This document shows positions 1 to 23,200 of a DNA stretch of 64,000 nt, one piece after another. The position numbers were made by a program, and so were the translations under genes. Below the pieces are notes generated by a model that made no database searches, was not told where the DNA came from, and worked only from the letters and a program-made list of their open reading frames with translations. Source of the stretch: Doris montereyensis. Its lineage: Eukaryota > Mollusca > Gastropoda > Nudibranchia > Dorididae. The DNA lies in contig JAXRKP010000060.1 in assembly GCA_037039925.1 (NCBI GenBank), positions 104,501 through 168,500 on the forward strand. The letters are read 5' to 3'. Each line of letters begins with the position of its first letter. The first letter of the stretch is position 1.

Positions 1-155
1 TCTGAATCTCAAAAGATCTGTGTTTAGTAATACCATTTCATAAAAAGGACTGGAAGTCATATGTAAATTAGACAAAGAAATTTTCTCTTGATGTACATGA
101 TAATTTATCAAGCATTGCAAATGAAATCATTTATGTTTTGTTCAAACCTCACCAG

Positions 156-8746
<8,591 letters not shown>

Positions 8747-10019
8747 CCCAATGCTCAATTTTCTTCTATTCCATTGGTCACAACCTTTGATATTTGAATT
8801 GCCAAATATTTAATGTCCGGTTATATGTATGCATGTTAACCCACTTTGCGAATACAAATTCAACATGTTTCACCATACTTAAAAAGGCATTCAGTGAAGT
8901 TAATGTTTAAAGATTAATATCAAAGATTGCTTGTTAAATGAAATACGTTGATATCAGTTACGGCCAAAACTGTGTCAGATTATTTTAATGTCATTGTATA
9001 TATTGATTTTAAAAAATTGAATGTATGGGCTACTTTTGCAAAGAGATGGCTTCTAATCTTCTAATTGATCACTTGAAATATGATAGGGACAACGAACTGG
9101 TATTATTAATACACTTGTGCATAAAATATAGAGAGTCTTTGCAGTGATCGTTAATCAAATCCAGTAGTTTATTTTAACTGACTTTACTAGTTGAATCTCT
9201 CATATGAAGACCACTTGTAAGAGGAGAGCTTTTATCACTTCAACTTTTTCTTAAATCTAAAATTCAGTATAACTGCTCTAGTCATATGGACCCTGAAACT
9301 AAGCACTGCGGGGTCATAGATTCAGATCCTTATTTGGAAAAGCCTCACAGTGCTACTTGGAAAGAAATATAACATATTTTTCCTGACTCTAGCTTTGTGG
9401 AAATGAATACCACATATAGTAAGGATGCCTATAACCTGTGACAAATTGACTTACTGTTCAAGGGGTGATCTTTTATATAGAACTTCTTCTGTTTAAACTT
9501 TATGCTATGGAAACTGGAATAAGTTTTTGCTCTATGGGAGCCTTAATGGAACATTACAATGTCTTCTACTCACCCGGTTGAGCCACAGCACAAGCATTGT
9601 GAAAAAGCTTGGGTTTCCAAAACAGAGAAAAGGAAAAGAGATAGAGAAAACAAACAGACAGAGAGTGATAGAGAAATGAATCACCTTGACACATAACCAA
9701 CAGCCATGGGTTGTATTTTTTTGTTTACCTATGGAATTATATGAGATGTGCAATGCCTATGGAAGAAATTGTAGATTGCAGGCACATAAATCTAGTCTTA
9801 AACAACTCTGAATCTGTTGTATAAACCTTTGTCTGTTCTCCCTAATCAAAAACTGAATTCTATGGAAGTTCAGCCATGCAGCAAGAAAAGTAATATATAG
9901 ATCATATTATGTGGAACTGATGCAATGGTTATACAGTAGTCTCTGGCACAGTCCGCCAAAGTGTAGAGTCATCACACAAAACAGGTTTTTTTTTCAAAAT
10001 AAATTTACCCCTCTAAGTA

Positions 10020-10375
10020 AAGAGTTAAAGATGGATTTATAGTCCATATCGCACAAGTGCAGGCTCACCATCTGTACATCATTTATCCCCCAGCAGGCAA
10101 ATTTCTTTCAAAGTCCTTCTCAACTCCTGGGGAGCATACAGGACACAGTAGGTTTTTCATACTAATACTTAGACACGATCTTTCTCTACTTAATAGCTGG
10201 GCACTCATTCACATCTAATAGCTGGGTACTCAGTCAAGTGAGGAAAGCAGAGTGAAGTACCTTTCCTAAGAGTACAACGTTGTGGAAAAAACCTCACCTG
10301 TCCCAGCCGTGGGGTTCGAACCAGTGTCATGATTACCAGCTCACAACACTACGGTTTAGCTACAGCGCCTCATAA
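10020..10375 (-). mobile_element. tRNA-derived SINE, family A
   Basis: Read on the minus strand, it begins with a tRNA-like head having a B-box (GGTTCGAACCC). It ends with a conserved tail containing GAGCCTGCACTTGTGCG and CTATAAATCCATCTTT. The same tail occurs on the plus strand at 25290-25330 and 56255-56305, and the middle (TCTTTCCCAAGAGTACA-like) at 34690-34720. Confidence 0.75.
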
Positions 10376-11884
10376 AGTACATGACAAATATCTGCTAAAA
10401 TTTAATCTCAACAACATTTTAGTTGTTTTTTTAAACCCCCAATAAAACATGTACACATACATGCGCAGACACACCTACACATAGGGTTTATGGAACATGT
10501 GCACATGCACAAATAGCAGTTAGCTGAAAGGCAGTTCCATGTCTATGGACAATTGCAACAACTTCAGAAGTCGGAGAAGAAAGATTTTTTTCTTTCATTA
10601 TCCCCAACTGATGTCACTAAATTACATCACTATAAGTGAATCGCCTAAGAGCACTCTCTGCCAAGTGTGCAGTTTTCTTGTCTCCCAACGATCGAACTGT
10701 AGTTTTTTCACTGATATTTGTTCGGTCTTTATTGATACAGCATTTTTGTCTTAAACACATACTCAAAGATGTCTATTTTATCTGAATAAAGGAAAGAAGA
10801 GCTTTTGGAAAGTAAAATATAATGAAACTATTTGTCTCAGGTGTGATATTAGCATACTTATTTTTGATGTCTTCATTTACGAGCATATGTCAAAATGGAA
10901 AAAAAGTGTTTTAATAATAGCCAAATGCTTTTTTTTGTGTGATTAAAATGTATGTAAAAATTGTGATTTTTTTATTACATACCTCATCCTTATATCCTTT
11001 TTTCTTCCACCTTTTTCAACATCCTGTTACCATTGATTTCTGTACTGAATCATCGAGTCTTAACTTCTCAGTATAAACCCTGTATCCTATAAGCATCCTT
11101 TTAAGTAACAATTCAGTTCTCACTTCACCTCTTGAAGCAATTTTGTCTCCTTTTCATCTGCTTAAAAGAGTAAATGGCAGTCTCTGATTATTTGTTTAAA
11201 GTATTATAAAGTTGTTTAATTTGTATTTATTTTGTGTATTTTTATTACCTGAAAATCAACTTTTCCCAAATGTTACCTACACATGTCAAGAGAATTTCTC
11301 ACACCATTGCCAAAATAGCACTACAAATGATTTGTAGCATGTGGACAGAAAATCATCATGATTGTTATTCTCCAAAATATGTTACATGACATCTTTTAAC
11401 TACACAAAGGCTTATGGTACACATGGCATTCTGTTGATGGCTTAACACACACATATGTATAATGAAAATTGTATACTCCCATTAGGACGTCTAGTAACAA
11501 TCTTATCTTAGTGTGACTTTTTTTAGATGATATCTTTGCATTTGTAAGAGTTGTGAGATGATTTAAAATTTAAGTTAAAGGGCATTTCTGTGTTTTAAAC
11601 CTCTTGGGGGCACTAGATTTTCAATAATATATGAATTACTGCCCTCTATTACTATTACCAAGGAATACATTTATCTTCCCTGCATGTACCGTTTTTTCTT
11701 ATTATTCATCATTTGGTGACATAGTGCTTACTTGAAAGATGAGTAACATGGGGTTCTCTGCCTGAGAATCTGTCCTCTCAGTTTGATTGAAAAGGAAAAG
11801 ACCGATTGTAAGCAGCAGATTAGCAAACCAACAAAATTAATCCATCTAACACGATCAAGATTGTATGATGTTTCAAAGCATTAT

Positions 11885-12150
11885 ATTATTCTTTTATAGG
11901 TTTATATGCGAAGAAACATTCAAATAACGGGGGGGGGGTGTGTGTGTGTTCAAAATGCTACTTTTTGACAGTGATACGCGACCTTTTTTTATTTATTGTC
12001 CGATTGTCCCCAAATTTGGTATCTAACATCTATAACGCAAAACAAAATTTCACCCAGTAGTGCTTTTTTATATGTCTTCAAATTTTTGCAAAAGGAATAT
12101 TTTGTGTCATTAAATTTGCCAAAAATTTGAAAGGTTGCTATATGCATGGT
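11885..12150 (+). repeat. Dispersed repeat, inverted relative to 50020-50290
   Basis: Matches the reverse complement of 50020-50290 in long blocks (TTTTATA..AGGTTTATATGCGAA, CTTTTTGACAGTGA, CCAAATTTGG, GGTTGCTATATGCAT). No coding content. Confidence 0.75.
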
Positions 12151-13008
12151 AACCGTATGATAAAAATAATGATTAAATATGTTTTTCACCAACTTAGACT
12201 ACAATGGTAGTGGTTAAAATTATCTATATCAAATTTTTAAAAAAACATGTTCAGGACCATGTTCAGTCATAACTGGCAGTGATTACAAACTACAGGAAAT
12301 TTCTTTTAGATTAGAACTTTAAAAGTATGAAATATTCAAAAGAAATTATATGCATCCTAAAAAGTATTGCTTTAGCTAAGAGGTTGGTTATATAACATTT
12401 TTACAGTAGTGCATGAGTTTTCATAAACTTTCTAGTTGTCAACAGCAGTCTTAGACTTAGATACTGAAACAGATTTTTTAGTCGGCCAATGCAAATTGAG
12501 AGTAGTAAGAAGGTTGACTTTCACTGCTTTTAAGCCTAAAGTGAAAATAGTAAAGTCTGCCCACTTTCACATGCATGACAGAGAGCCTAAGGAAGATTTA
12601 TAAGTTCCTACAGGGAAAGAAAAAAAACATCTTTATCAGCGTACGTATGGAGGAACTATAATATATAGATGTGTCGGCTTCAAAGGCAGGCAACTCCCAC
12701 CTTCTCTATTTTATTAAGAATTAATTTACATGTACTGATAGTTTGTTTTTTGTTTTGTTAGCATAGCAGAAAGAAGAAAAATTAGATTATTACTAAAATT
12801 ACGCACATTTACAAGACATATGAAAATACGAGTATATTAATGTAAACTTTTACACTACGTATTTGAACAAATTTCTTTTTCTGTATTTTGTGTTATAAAT
12901 TGTTTGAGTTTTGTTTTGAAATTCATATTATTTAGTACATGTAAATTGTAATGATAATCCCTTCAAGGCACTTTTGTATGAACAATTTCTTGTGTGCCAA
13001 AATCACCC

Positions 13009-13014
13009 AATAAA
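13009..13014 (+). terminator. Candidate poly(A) signal for Pellino
   Basis: AATAAA followed by a T/GT-rich stretch (AAATTTGTTTATGATATTGATAG). If used, the Pellino 3' UTR would be about 4.3 kb. Other AATAAA hexamers occur in the region, so this choice is a guess. Confidence 0.25.
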
Positions 13015-14153
13015 TGTAAATTTGTTTATGATATTGATAGTGAGAGATGAATTTGCTTTTCAGAATATTATGAGTGTATGAATTGTTTTGTTAGCAAATG
13101 TGTCTATGTCCATTGATACAGTTAGGATGACATTCACTATCATTTGGCTTAACTGGAGTTTCAAGCTGACAAAATTACAACAATTTACATCTTGCAAACG
13201 TTAATCTCTTTTATTTTTGGTGTTGCTTGACAGGACGTAATTTTAATATATTTTAAAAAAAAAAGATATTGTGTTGAAATTATTGCTGACAAACCATTAA
13301 TTTAATGATTGAAAGTCGCACCAAAAAGGGATAAAAAAATTCACAAGACAATGAAATGTAACACTGTTAACCTCATTTCTTATACTTGTATATGAGTTCA
13401 TTTATACTTAAAATTCAAGAAAAATATTTCAAATAAATAATTAATTTATGGCAGGATCAAACCCAAGTCTCAAGGATGACTGCCGAGCAACTAAATCACT
13501 CTGTGATCATGCTACTTTTTACCCCTTTTAATTAACAGATGACATGAAAAATGAATAGTTTGAGCATACATGTATATAAAATAATGCTCATGTCAGTATA
13601 GTTTGATAAAGTTGATTTTTAAATTTAAAAGAATTGAAGATAGAATTGGTATTAAAGTTAAAAACTCTGGCACTTTTTTCTTTTTGATTTTTGATACAGA
13701 ATGTTTTTGTTTTCTTATAAATTAATTTTGTTTTGTTTAAACTGTCTGTTTATTCAGCCTGAGCATAATGAGTTGATGAAGAACAGAAGCAGACTGACTT
13801 TTACAGATCTGTTAATTACATGCATTAAAAAATCAAACCATACATTGAGAGTGTTGCACATTACGTTACAATACATGTATTGCCTGATGCCTTGTCAATG
13901 TGGGAATGTAAATATATAATGTAATTCCAGATATACTGAATGAGATATCATGTTTTTCCCCTTAAATTCACTCAGCAGCCAAGGCCAGTTCTTATTTCTC
14001 CATCAAATCCATTCATGTTTGCATTTTTAATTTGGCGGTCATAATCTTTTTATAATACATGTGACCTTTTGTGATTTTATAATGATAAATTCTGTTGACA
14101 TAAATTGCACAGTTAACATAGTATATATATATAATATATATATATATATGAAA

Positions 14154-14722
14154 TACAGTCATGTCTCGATAGTCTGTATGTCTCAGCATTTCAAACAGAG
14201 AAGCTGGGGACAGATTTTCTTCTTCTTTGTTTGTATCCGATAATCTGGAAATTCTGGATCTGAATACCGAATTTTGGAACAGGTTACCACAATATAGAGT
14301 TTTTGCTTAAATAAACCGAACACTCAACTGTTCGAGATAGTCTAACCAGTCTGCTGACTACGCATTAACGCCACTGGTCTCAATTTTCCTAACACCATTT
14401 AAGCCGTATATTTTAGCATTTTTCTTTACCTCTGTCTGTGTAGTGTATGTCTTTCTTTTCTCTCTCACAATCTCTCTTCGTCTTCTTCTACTGGCGTGCT
14501 GTAAATTGTGTGTAAGTGTAAGCGAGAAACCTGAAGCACAAGTCAAAGAGGGATGGAGAGAGAGAGAGAGAATATACTAGGCCTTCATTACTGTAAATTG
14601 TGAGGTCTTTCGTTTGATTTACAGTATGTCACTTTAATCTGTGATTCGATAATCTGAATGTCTCTATAATCCGGACAAATTGCTTGGAACTGAGGTTTTC
14701 GGACTATCGAGATGTGACTGTA
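14154..14722. mobile_element. Non-autonomous pogo/Tigger-like element
   Basis: TA dinucleotides flank inverted terminal repeats starting CAGTCATGTCTCGATAGTC on the left and CAGTCACATCTCGATAGTC on the right (18 of 21 positions agree). Subterminal pieces such as GATAATCTG and CGATAATCTGAATG repeat the motif. TA target and CTCGATA-type ends fit the pogo/Tigger branch of Tc1/mariner. No transposase is present in 569 bp. Confidence 0.82.
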
Positions 14723-17700
14723 CATGCTCTTATGTTTCTCATTGTGCCACCCTTTTTATTCTTCAATTGCTCCTCTTTTCATCTTTCATATTTTAAAACT
14801 GAAGAAGCCAGTGTTGTTCTTTCTATTTTTTCATGTCACTGGAACTCATGGGCCTCAAATACTCATTCGTCTCATTGATTTATTTATTTTATAAAAACAC
14901 AGCTTGCCATCATGATCATTTTTATTGTTTTAGAAAAATAATTATTCCACACATCAATATTTTTCTGGATGTTTAAGCATGCATGACGTTTATAATGTGA
15001 TTGAGTCATTTTCTGTAATGCAGACACGTTTCATCTAGCAAAACCATATTACAAAGGAGAAAACAATTAATTAGGCTCTAAACTTTTAATGGAATAACTA
15101 GATTTATGCATTCACTTTGAAAATTAATACTTGCAACGTAAATTTTTTTAAATTTGAAGAAATTTTTTACAGAGAATTCTAAAAGTTCTCAATTTATAAA
15201 TTATTTCAAAAGCAAATAACATTAACTAAGTGAGAAATTGTATTGGCACCGCAGTAACTGACAATTATCAAAATATGGGTATAATAAGTATAAAAGGAAA
15301 TTTTAATTTACTGGTAGTTGCCACAACTAACATCTGTGTTTCGTAAAGGAAATTTTGAAAGTAAAAATAAATAGTAATAAAGAACTACTTATAAAAAATT
15401 AACGTTCCCTTAAACTTAATTCAATGAATATATTTTGTATCTATGCAGTGGACTGTTTCATATCCATTTTGCATCACCGGAATCTCAACAATCTTTTTTC
15501 ATCTCTCTTTTTTTTGTTGTTACTTGATGTTGAAGATCTTCATCAATACTTATGCCTGTCACCTCACTATTTCTTATGTTTTGATGAATCAAAGGTAATG
15601 CAGGTTTATTTGTAAAAAACTATAAAAAAAATTTTTTTTTATAGTTAACAGAACAATCTTAAAACATCTTTCTCTCAAAATACTCTGTTGTGATCTTTAT
15701 TTTCCTTACAAAGTTGTCCACATTCATGCAATGCTGCATGGAAGTATTGGAAGGAAACAGGCAAATTGTTATCATGCATGTGAACCCTTTGTAATCTTTT
15801 ATGAGATTTATTTTGAATCAGATTGTTAAATATAGGACGTGATTAGACATTGCTTGTGCACTGACTATCTTGCAGCATGCAAATATTGACTACATATATT
15901 AAAATTTAATGGCCTATCTCACAATCTCAACAGTTTTACAGTTGCAGTTTATGAAACGAGACACCATTCCATTGGTCTTATTTTACGCTACTTGAAAACT
16001 CTCATTTTCTACGAAGCAGTCACATTTTTCTCATGATTTTATAATGCACCGCAGATGCTCATTAGTTTGGAGTTGAAAAACAAAAAAAATATTGTGTAGA
16101 GAGGTAAACGTACTCGAAACCCATAGGAGGATGACTCCCAATTTCAACATCATTGAATGAAATGATCAGATACAGACGTGGATTGCATTACGTATTGAGT
16201 TGTATTTAAAGGTAAAAAGAAAATTGTTTGCCTCATACTCCTATTTCACCTTTGTACTTGTGTATATGTAGCATTGCAATTTCATAGGGGCACATCTTCA
16301 TGGACAGGTTGATTTATCATTGATTATCCTTTCTTCTTTTACTTATAAAGTTTTGACTAGCATTTAAAAAAGCATATTCTTTACAACCCTTAACATTGAT
16401 TTGTAATATGCTCTTTTCTATTTATGTATGTCAACGTCGCTATAATATTAATAATGATTCTAACATGGTTTTAAAATGCATCATCACACCAGGGTAATGA
16501 AAAGTAAGATAACACAAGTTCTTTGATTTTTTAAATTTTCCTTTAAATTTAAAGTCATAATGCATTCATGGATCCTATAACTATAAAATATACATATTGT
16601 AGTAGTACTAGTATATTATGTATTGTGAACTTCGAAGTGTACTGGAATAGAACAGGCAGAAAACCACCCACCCTTTCAACTTTCAAAATCAGCATCTTTA
16701 TAATATATTTATTGTTTCCGAGTTGATTGAGATCTTATGCAAACCCGGTAATGAACTGTCAAAAAGACTTCCAGTCATTCTCTTTCATGTCTAAAGCACA
16801 GGCAGAATTCAACTGAGTAAAATTGCTGGGGGTGTGTCTATATACAATACAGTACTCACCGGAATCCAGCATGCTCTCGGGAGAAGCCAAAAAGTGTACA
16901 GTAATCCAATGTCGATGACAGATAACCATTGTAATTAATTGCTTAGCAACCCTCATCTATCTGTTGTCTCACAAAACCTCTATTCTGCGTGACCCCATGC
17001 AAACATCGTAATCATGTTTTTGTCTTCACATACGTTGTGTGTACCGATAGGTCTAGTAATAATAATGATGTGTGTAATTATTAACATTGTTAAAGATGTA
17101 CGCATAGCCCCCACCGTTTCCCACCTTCCCCGTTGATTGCATAGGTTACATGATGCTGCATGACCACTACCGATGCCATCCGCACTCTATTTCTTTTACG
17201 AGCACAATGTGGGGGTAGACGGGATGACAAAGAAGTCTGCAGTTACTGAGTTAAACTAAGTTTTCACTCGACACGTACGTCAAATTATTGTTTCAAAATT
17301 GGCTTTTCACACCAAGGTATCAATAGTATCATCATTAAGAAAAAAAAGCAAGGTATATTGTGTACATGGCTTGCAGTTATTCAGACTTATTATACAGGAA
17401 AGATTCAGTCCTACGGCTTCAGCATGCTGGCGAGTACTGTACTGTATATTCTTCTACTTTAAGTGAAATCTGTTCATCTTTATTAAATATTTGTAAAGAT
17501 GTTTTGCTGGTTATTTAGTTTTTTCTGTGTGTTGCAACTATTCATTACAATACAATTAATATTAGGATACAATGGGTCCCATGCCCAGTTACATCATGTA
17601 ATAATGATAGTTTCTAGAGTAGTGCATGGCAGTTCATACAAAATTGTATCACAGTGTCTGATATTGACAACAAAACTGTGTCCGAGTGGATTGAATGCAT

Positions 17701-19265
17701 CTTCATTCATTCATTAATTTGGTCACTTTATAAAATGTATTTCATATTTTTTAAGGATTTCCATTGCAAAATTGTCATAAACATAAACAACTACAAGTTC
17801 ATTTTTACTTTCAAATAAAAACACAACTCAGTGTGTAGAACTAGAACAGTGTAGAGATACATGTACCACCATTAATACCCATACTATGGATGACTTCACT
17901 TTTGAATGAATAAAATACTGCCATGTTTCAGGCCATAGGCCCTATACATGTATCTAACAAACAAAAAAATCACATCAAATTTTATTGTCCTCTCAAAATT
18001 TTCTTCTTATATCTCTCTTTACTACATGGTTGTCCTCATCTGATTAATTTTGGCATTGCCACACTGAACTACTTGTGCAGTCTGTGAGAATGAATGCAAA
18101 TCCAAACATTGTGTAGGCTAGTTATTTTGAGTTTGCAATATGTACATCACAATTGTCATTCGTTGCCTGATCTTTTGACAGCATGTATATGACAATTGAT
18201 ATGTCCCCTATACCTGACACATTCCACAATATACATGTTGCTTCTAGTTATAATAGCAGGCAAACTATCACTTGAGATATTCAACCAGTCACTCACAGTA
18301 CATGTTCTCTTTTGAGTTTATTTCTTTATTTTCATTTCCTTTACACCTCAGGATAATGTTTATTATATATGTCTATCTATAGTAGAAGAATTCAATATAT
18401 AGTCTGCACACCTTTGTTATGTAGTTTTCATTGGGTTTTTCCTGCATTTGTTTTGTGTTTTAGCCAAATACAGAGACACAAGAAAAAAGAGAGAAAAGAA
18501 TACATGTACAAACTTTTGTTGTGAAGAAATACAATGCCACAGAAAAGAAAATATTTATATATTATAAACAAAAGTAACAAATGAATTTTTGACTTGAATT
18601 TTGATGTCCATAAAGATAACAATTTTGACATACCTTTAATAAAGGATGGTGCCATACATATAGATCAACATATAAAATATATGTATATTTTATAAAATTA
18701 TGGGCTCTTTATTGAACATCTTTTAAAACAGGAAATTTAACTTGACACATGAGTACTTTTATTTTTCCTCTTGGTTTTCATGAAACATCTTTTTGGCTCG
18801 CATTCTTGTTTTGTCCCCGCATTATGTATTATTTCCTATAGTTATGTAGGATGCCTTGATGAAAGATTGACAATGTCTAGTCAGCAATAAAGTCTAAACT
18901 AATGTAGAGCTATTTTCTCTGTTCAGGCATGCAATTAAATCTGAATATAATGTTGCAAGAATAAAAGAAATACTGGTGAAAATCTTGGATTTGCTTTGTG
19001 TTGTCGAGAGTAGCCATCAATGATGTTTTGTTATGAATTGTTTTGACGCCTTTGCAGACATCAACAATATTTAAACTTTCAAATTGAGAAACATCAAGAC
19101 TACCAGTACCACACAAGTTGTGATCACAAAGACACTGATTGAAGTGAATACAGACAATTTGTGTTATGCAGGTATACAGGTAGACTAGAAGGTGTCATGT
19201 AATTTTATTGATTATCACCCTGTACTTACACATACATTATACATGCACTCGATGAGATTTTAGCT
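14723..19265. other. Intergenic, nothing recognised
   Basis: AT-rich DNA with scattered short open frames but no family match, no strong exon with flanking splice sites that I could link, and no clear element. A slightly GC-richer patch at 17100-17240 has no identified function. Confidence 0.45.
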
Positions 19266-19652
19266 CATTACTGAATGCCTTTGAACATTACGCCACGCCC
19301 TCACTCTTAGCTGTCTGTGTGTATTACTTGTCACATGTCCTACTCTATTCAATTCCATTGATTGTATGTATATTCTCCTTTCACTGCCGCAGTCAAGCTC
19401 AATCAAATTTCACTGTATATTGCAGGCTATTGTCCCTGTGCACTGAGATGTGCAATTGATAGATTTGTGATCCACAGAAAAAAGTCTGAACTGGACAGCC
19501 AGTATTTGACCGTCAAGAAATTACGATTATGAGCGGGATATATAGTGTGGGCTAGACACGACATGAGATTGTCCTCATCTTGGTAATGATATGAAGGTAG
19601 ACATGAGAGAGGAAGACTGACACATTTCTGTTCCCATTGTTATTTCTGACAA
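19266..19652 (+). repeat. Dispersed repeat, inverted relative to 50731-51165
   Basis: Reverse-complement blocks are shared with 50731-51165: GAACATTA..GCC..GCCCTCAC, ATTCAATTCCATTG, the CAATAC..-rich middle, AGGAAGACTGACAC, and TTATTTCTGAC at the end. No open frame of note. Confidence 0.7.
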
Positions 19653-20074
19653 ACATATCAGTATCATTGACTACACAAGTAGCATTAAAAAATATTAATC
19701 CTCATTATAATTATTATCTTATCAGGATATTATTATTCAGCTCTATCAGTATCATACTCCCTCCCAGAGAGTGGAGAGCTGATTGTAATGGTCCATTATG
19801 ATTAAGCAATCATTGACAGACAGTTAAAGTATAGAGCCTGCTTTAGTTCAAGGGTAGGATCCTGGTGTTAGTGTGAACACCAAAAATCTGATTGCGTAGC
19901 AAATTGTACCGATGTAATGTAATAATATTTAAGTGTGATAATATTATATTAATAAGGGCTCCATGGAAAATCCATGTATGTAAATGAATTGACTCAGTTA
20001 ACATTTTTATAAACTAAAACATAAGACAACGAAAGGAAAAAACAAAGGTTTGCAATATCCAGAGAAAATTAACA

Positions 20075-20080
20075 TTTATT
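20075..20080 (-). terminator. Poly(A) signal of the micropeptide gene
   Basis: AATAAA on the minus strand, about 130 nt after the stop codon at 20211-20213. This spacing suits a short 3' UTR. Confidence 0.55.
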
Positions 20081-20210
20081 CAATCATTCGTTCACATATA
20101 TAAAATATACACAGAAAAAAGACCATATCTATTTATAACTAATCAGAATACTATTCATTAAGATAAGCTCTTTCCCATGCCACAAGCAACATCACCCAAA
20201 GTTTCATCCT

Positions 20211-20236
20211 CTAGTGGGGTAGCTCAAACATCGTAT
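20211..20236 (-). CDS. Micropeptide exon 4 (stop codon)
   Basis: Acceptor CTTCTGATTTCTAG; two bases complete a His codon, then TMFELPH and TAG. A short 3' UTR to about 20050 follows. Confidence 0.55.
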
Positions 20237-23200
20237 CTAGAAATCAGAAGAAAGAAATGAAACACACAATTTAGAACCAGTTTAACAATGTATGATTCTC
20301 CCCACAAACAAAAGCTGAAAAAGAATTGGTTGGTAATGGTATAGATCTACTCGAAATCGAAAAGAAGTTCAAAATTTTCATGGAGCAACAAAGTTTCAAG
20401 ACACACCTTAAAAAAAACACCAAGGGTTATTTTACCACTTAACTCATGCATTCCCTCATATATATATGAGGGAATGCATGAACAAAGATTGATCAAATCG
20501 TAAGTTTGAAAACTTGATGACTCTGATATATTATTAAATAACATTCAATGTCACAAATAATATAATGCACATAAGTACACATTTTGAGACATGAACCATG
20601 TTATTATTACAAAATAAGCCTCTATGACTGCAAAGAAACAAGTAGTCTCAATCAATATGTTCCAATGACGATGGTGTCAATCATCTCGTTCATCTGATTG
20701 GGGCCTGGTAATGGTATAAACATAGCAGCAGATATATCAGGCCTATAACACAATTTACATGTTCTGTTTTAATTCTAGTTTATTCAATTCTTCTTTTTTG
20801 AGTTTAGTAGCTTTCTTTTCTATCCTTTTCTGTTTGTTTTCCTCAGTCAGTAAACTCATTTTTGCAATCATTATCACCAGGTGATGATCACTAAATATTT
20901 CAGCTCCTCTGTTAACTCTTGCATTCATTGTACTGTAAAAAAAAAGGGAACTGCTAGCTATTATTATGTAGTATATGCTTGACTTTCACTTCTGTTTTCA
21001 TCTTCTCTTGTATATTTGTGGACATCTTTATGTGGAAAAAAGGTGTTGGCTATTATCATGTTGTTCTGTAGACAGAAGTCTATTAATCTCTCTCTCTATT
21101 TGGAGAAGCTGTCTTTCCTTTACCCATTAACAAACCACCTGATGTTTCTACATTGTTGCCTAATCTAGCATTTAAATCTCCTATTAGTCCTAAAACCATT
21201 AGTTCCTCTTTGGGTTCTTTTAGATTCTCTGCAGCTATCTGCATTTAATTTGTAAATTGTTTTCAAAGATATCTTTTTCTTCTTTGATGGCTTCTTTGTT
21301 TGGTCTGCAAACTTTCTCATATTTTGTTTTACGTCTTTTATATTTTATGCATTAGGAGGCCGACTCCTGCTCTAACCTTTATCTTCTCCTGAGAAGATTA
21401 CACTATGATTTGCTCCTATATTCTTTATTCCTTGCCCTTTTTCTTTGTTTCTGTGATAGTACTGATAGTGATAGCAAAAATATCTACTTTAAACTTTTCC
21501 AATTCTTTAGCTCATTCTTTTCCATTTGTTGCCCTAACAATCCATGTTCCAGAAATCAAAGTCTGTGTTCTTTTCCAGGGTCGTCTTCTTAATAAGGCCA
21601 ATCTGGATATCATAAATATCTTTGTTTCTCTGAATCATACCTCAATATAAAAGTAAAAGGCAAGGCAGAGCGAGAGGAAGGAAACCAACAATGGAAGTTT
21701 GTACTTCTACTTACATATTAGTTTTAGCAAGTCTTCTTCACTTTCCTTCAAAATATTTTGTTGTTTTTAATGGTGAATTTCTGACAACTGTCAAAATATG
21801 TAGAGGCAAGATAAATGCCTTATTTAAGATTATTTTTACTATATATAGTAAACATCATCACCACCTTAAAAAAAAAAAAAATCTATGGTTGTCCCCAAAG
21901 TTTTGGGAACGAACCCTTAAATAAATATAGCATTTTAAAAAATGAAGAATGAAGACAAACAAGAATTTGCTGCTGGTAGTCAGTTAACACACAACCATTA
22001 GTGTGTGGTAATTATAACCTTTTGAATAAAATATACTTACGGTGTTTGCCTGCTCTAATTTCTTCCCATTTCTTAACATTGTCAGGGCTGTTGGCTGAAA
22101 AGAAAAAAATTGCAAATTCAAGAGTCAGTTTTATAGATCTATTATATGATAATTTGAGGGGGAAATATGTTTAAATAGTTACGCTGTTCAGGAATCGGTA
22201 TGGTAGTGGTGATAAGGAAAGAATAAAAGTGTTTCCTGAACGGTTTGCTATCTCCACAGAGCAACTGAAACATGGAAATCAGATTGCTATACAGTGGTCT
22301 CTGCATAACATCCCACCTCCAGGGGAAACTTAAAAGTAGACTGCTACTGCTAGCCGGACTTGGAGGGGGAGGTAATCCACGAAAACTTCACTATCCTCAA
22401 ATAGATCCCTTAAAATCAAATAAGATCACATCTAATTGAAAAACGCGTTGACAAGAGGTGTTTTACCAAATGAGTGACCTAATTTGCACATTTCACAGCC
22501 ACTCTGTAGACCAATAAAACTACAGAGCTATGCATTTGCATGAAGGATGGAAGGTGACCAACATATGGGCCAAAATTGTCAATCACTTTGTCAACCATTA
22601 AAATTAGGGAGATATGCATGGGACCAGAAGTAGAATGATCGTGCATGAATAGAATGGCCAGCTTTGAGCTGTTTTTCAATCACTGTCTATCTGTTGTCTA
22701 CAGCGAGTCTATGATGGATCAACGCGTTTGCACTGAACAATATGTTAATGTTATGAAACAATTAACCAAGTGATAGTTGAGAGTAACGAACGTTCTTTTG
22801 TTTGCCCAATAAGACGGGGCCTAATGTCTATATGCCATATGCATCACCCTGTATAGATTACATGTATTATGTCCATGAGGCAACTTTAATTATCTTCCTA
22901 TGTTTTAAGAAAAAAAGGAAATCACTTTCATCGCCTTTTTGTGAAAAGATTGAGTGATAGCACTTCATGTCTGCCTTGAGTCCACCCCAAGAGTGGGATG
23001 TTAGAGGGACTGGAATGGGATGTTAACCCCTTGCTTCCCAATGTGTCCGCTAAAATCCAATCGCGCTTCTCAATACGCCCGACCTAATTTTGAAACTACT
23101 TGTGTGTGTTGGAGTTCATTTACGTGGAAACTATAATCAATAAGTTGCTTATTGAAAGTTATTGCTTTCAGAAAGTGGAGAGTACGTTTACTCGATCTTA

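Larger units (their letters stand above)
8747..14153. other. Pellino 3' UTR and intergenic DNA
   Basis: No convincing exon was found on either strand. A SINE (10020-10375) and an inverted-repeat member (11885-12150) lie within it. The Pellino 3' UTR starts at 8747 and its end is not certain. Confidence 0.5.
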
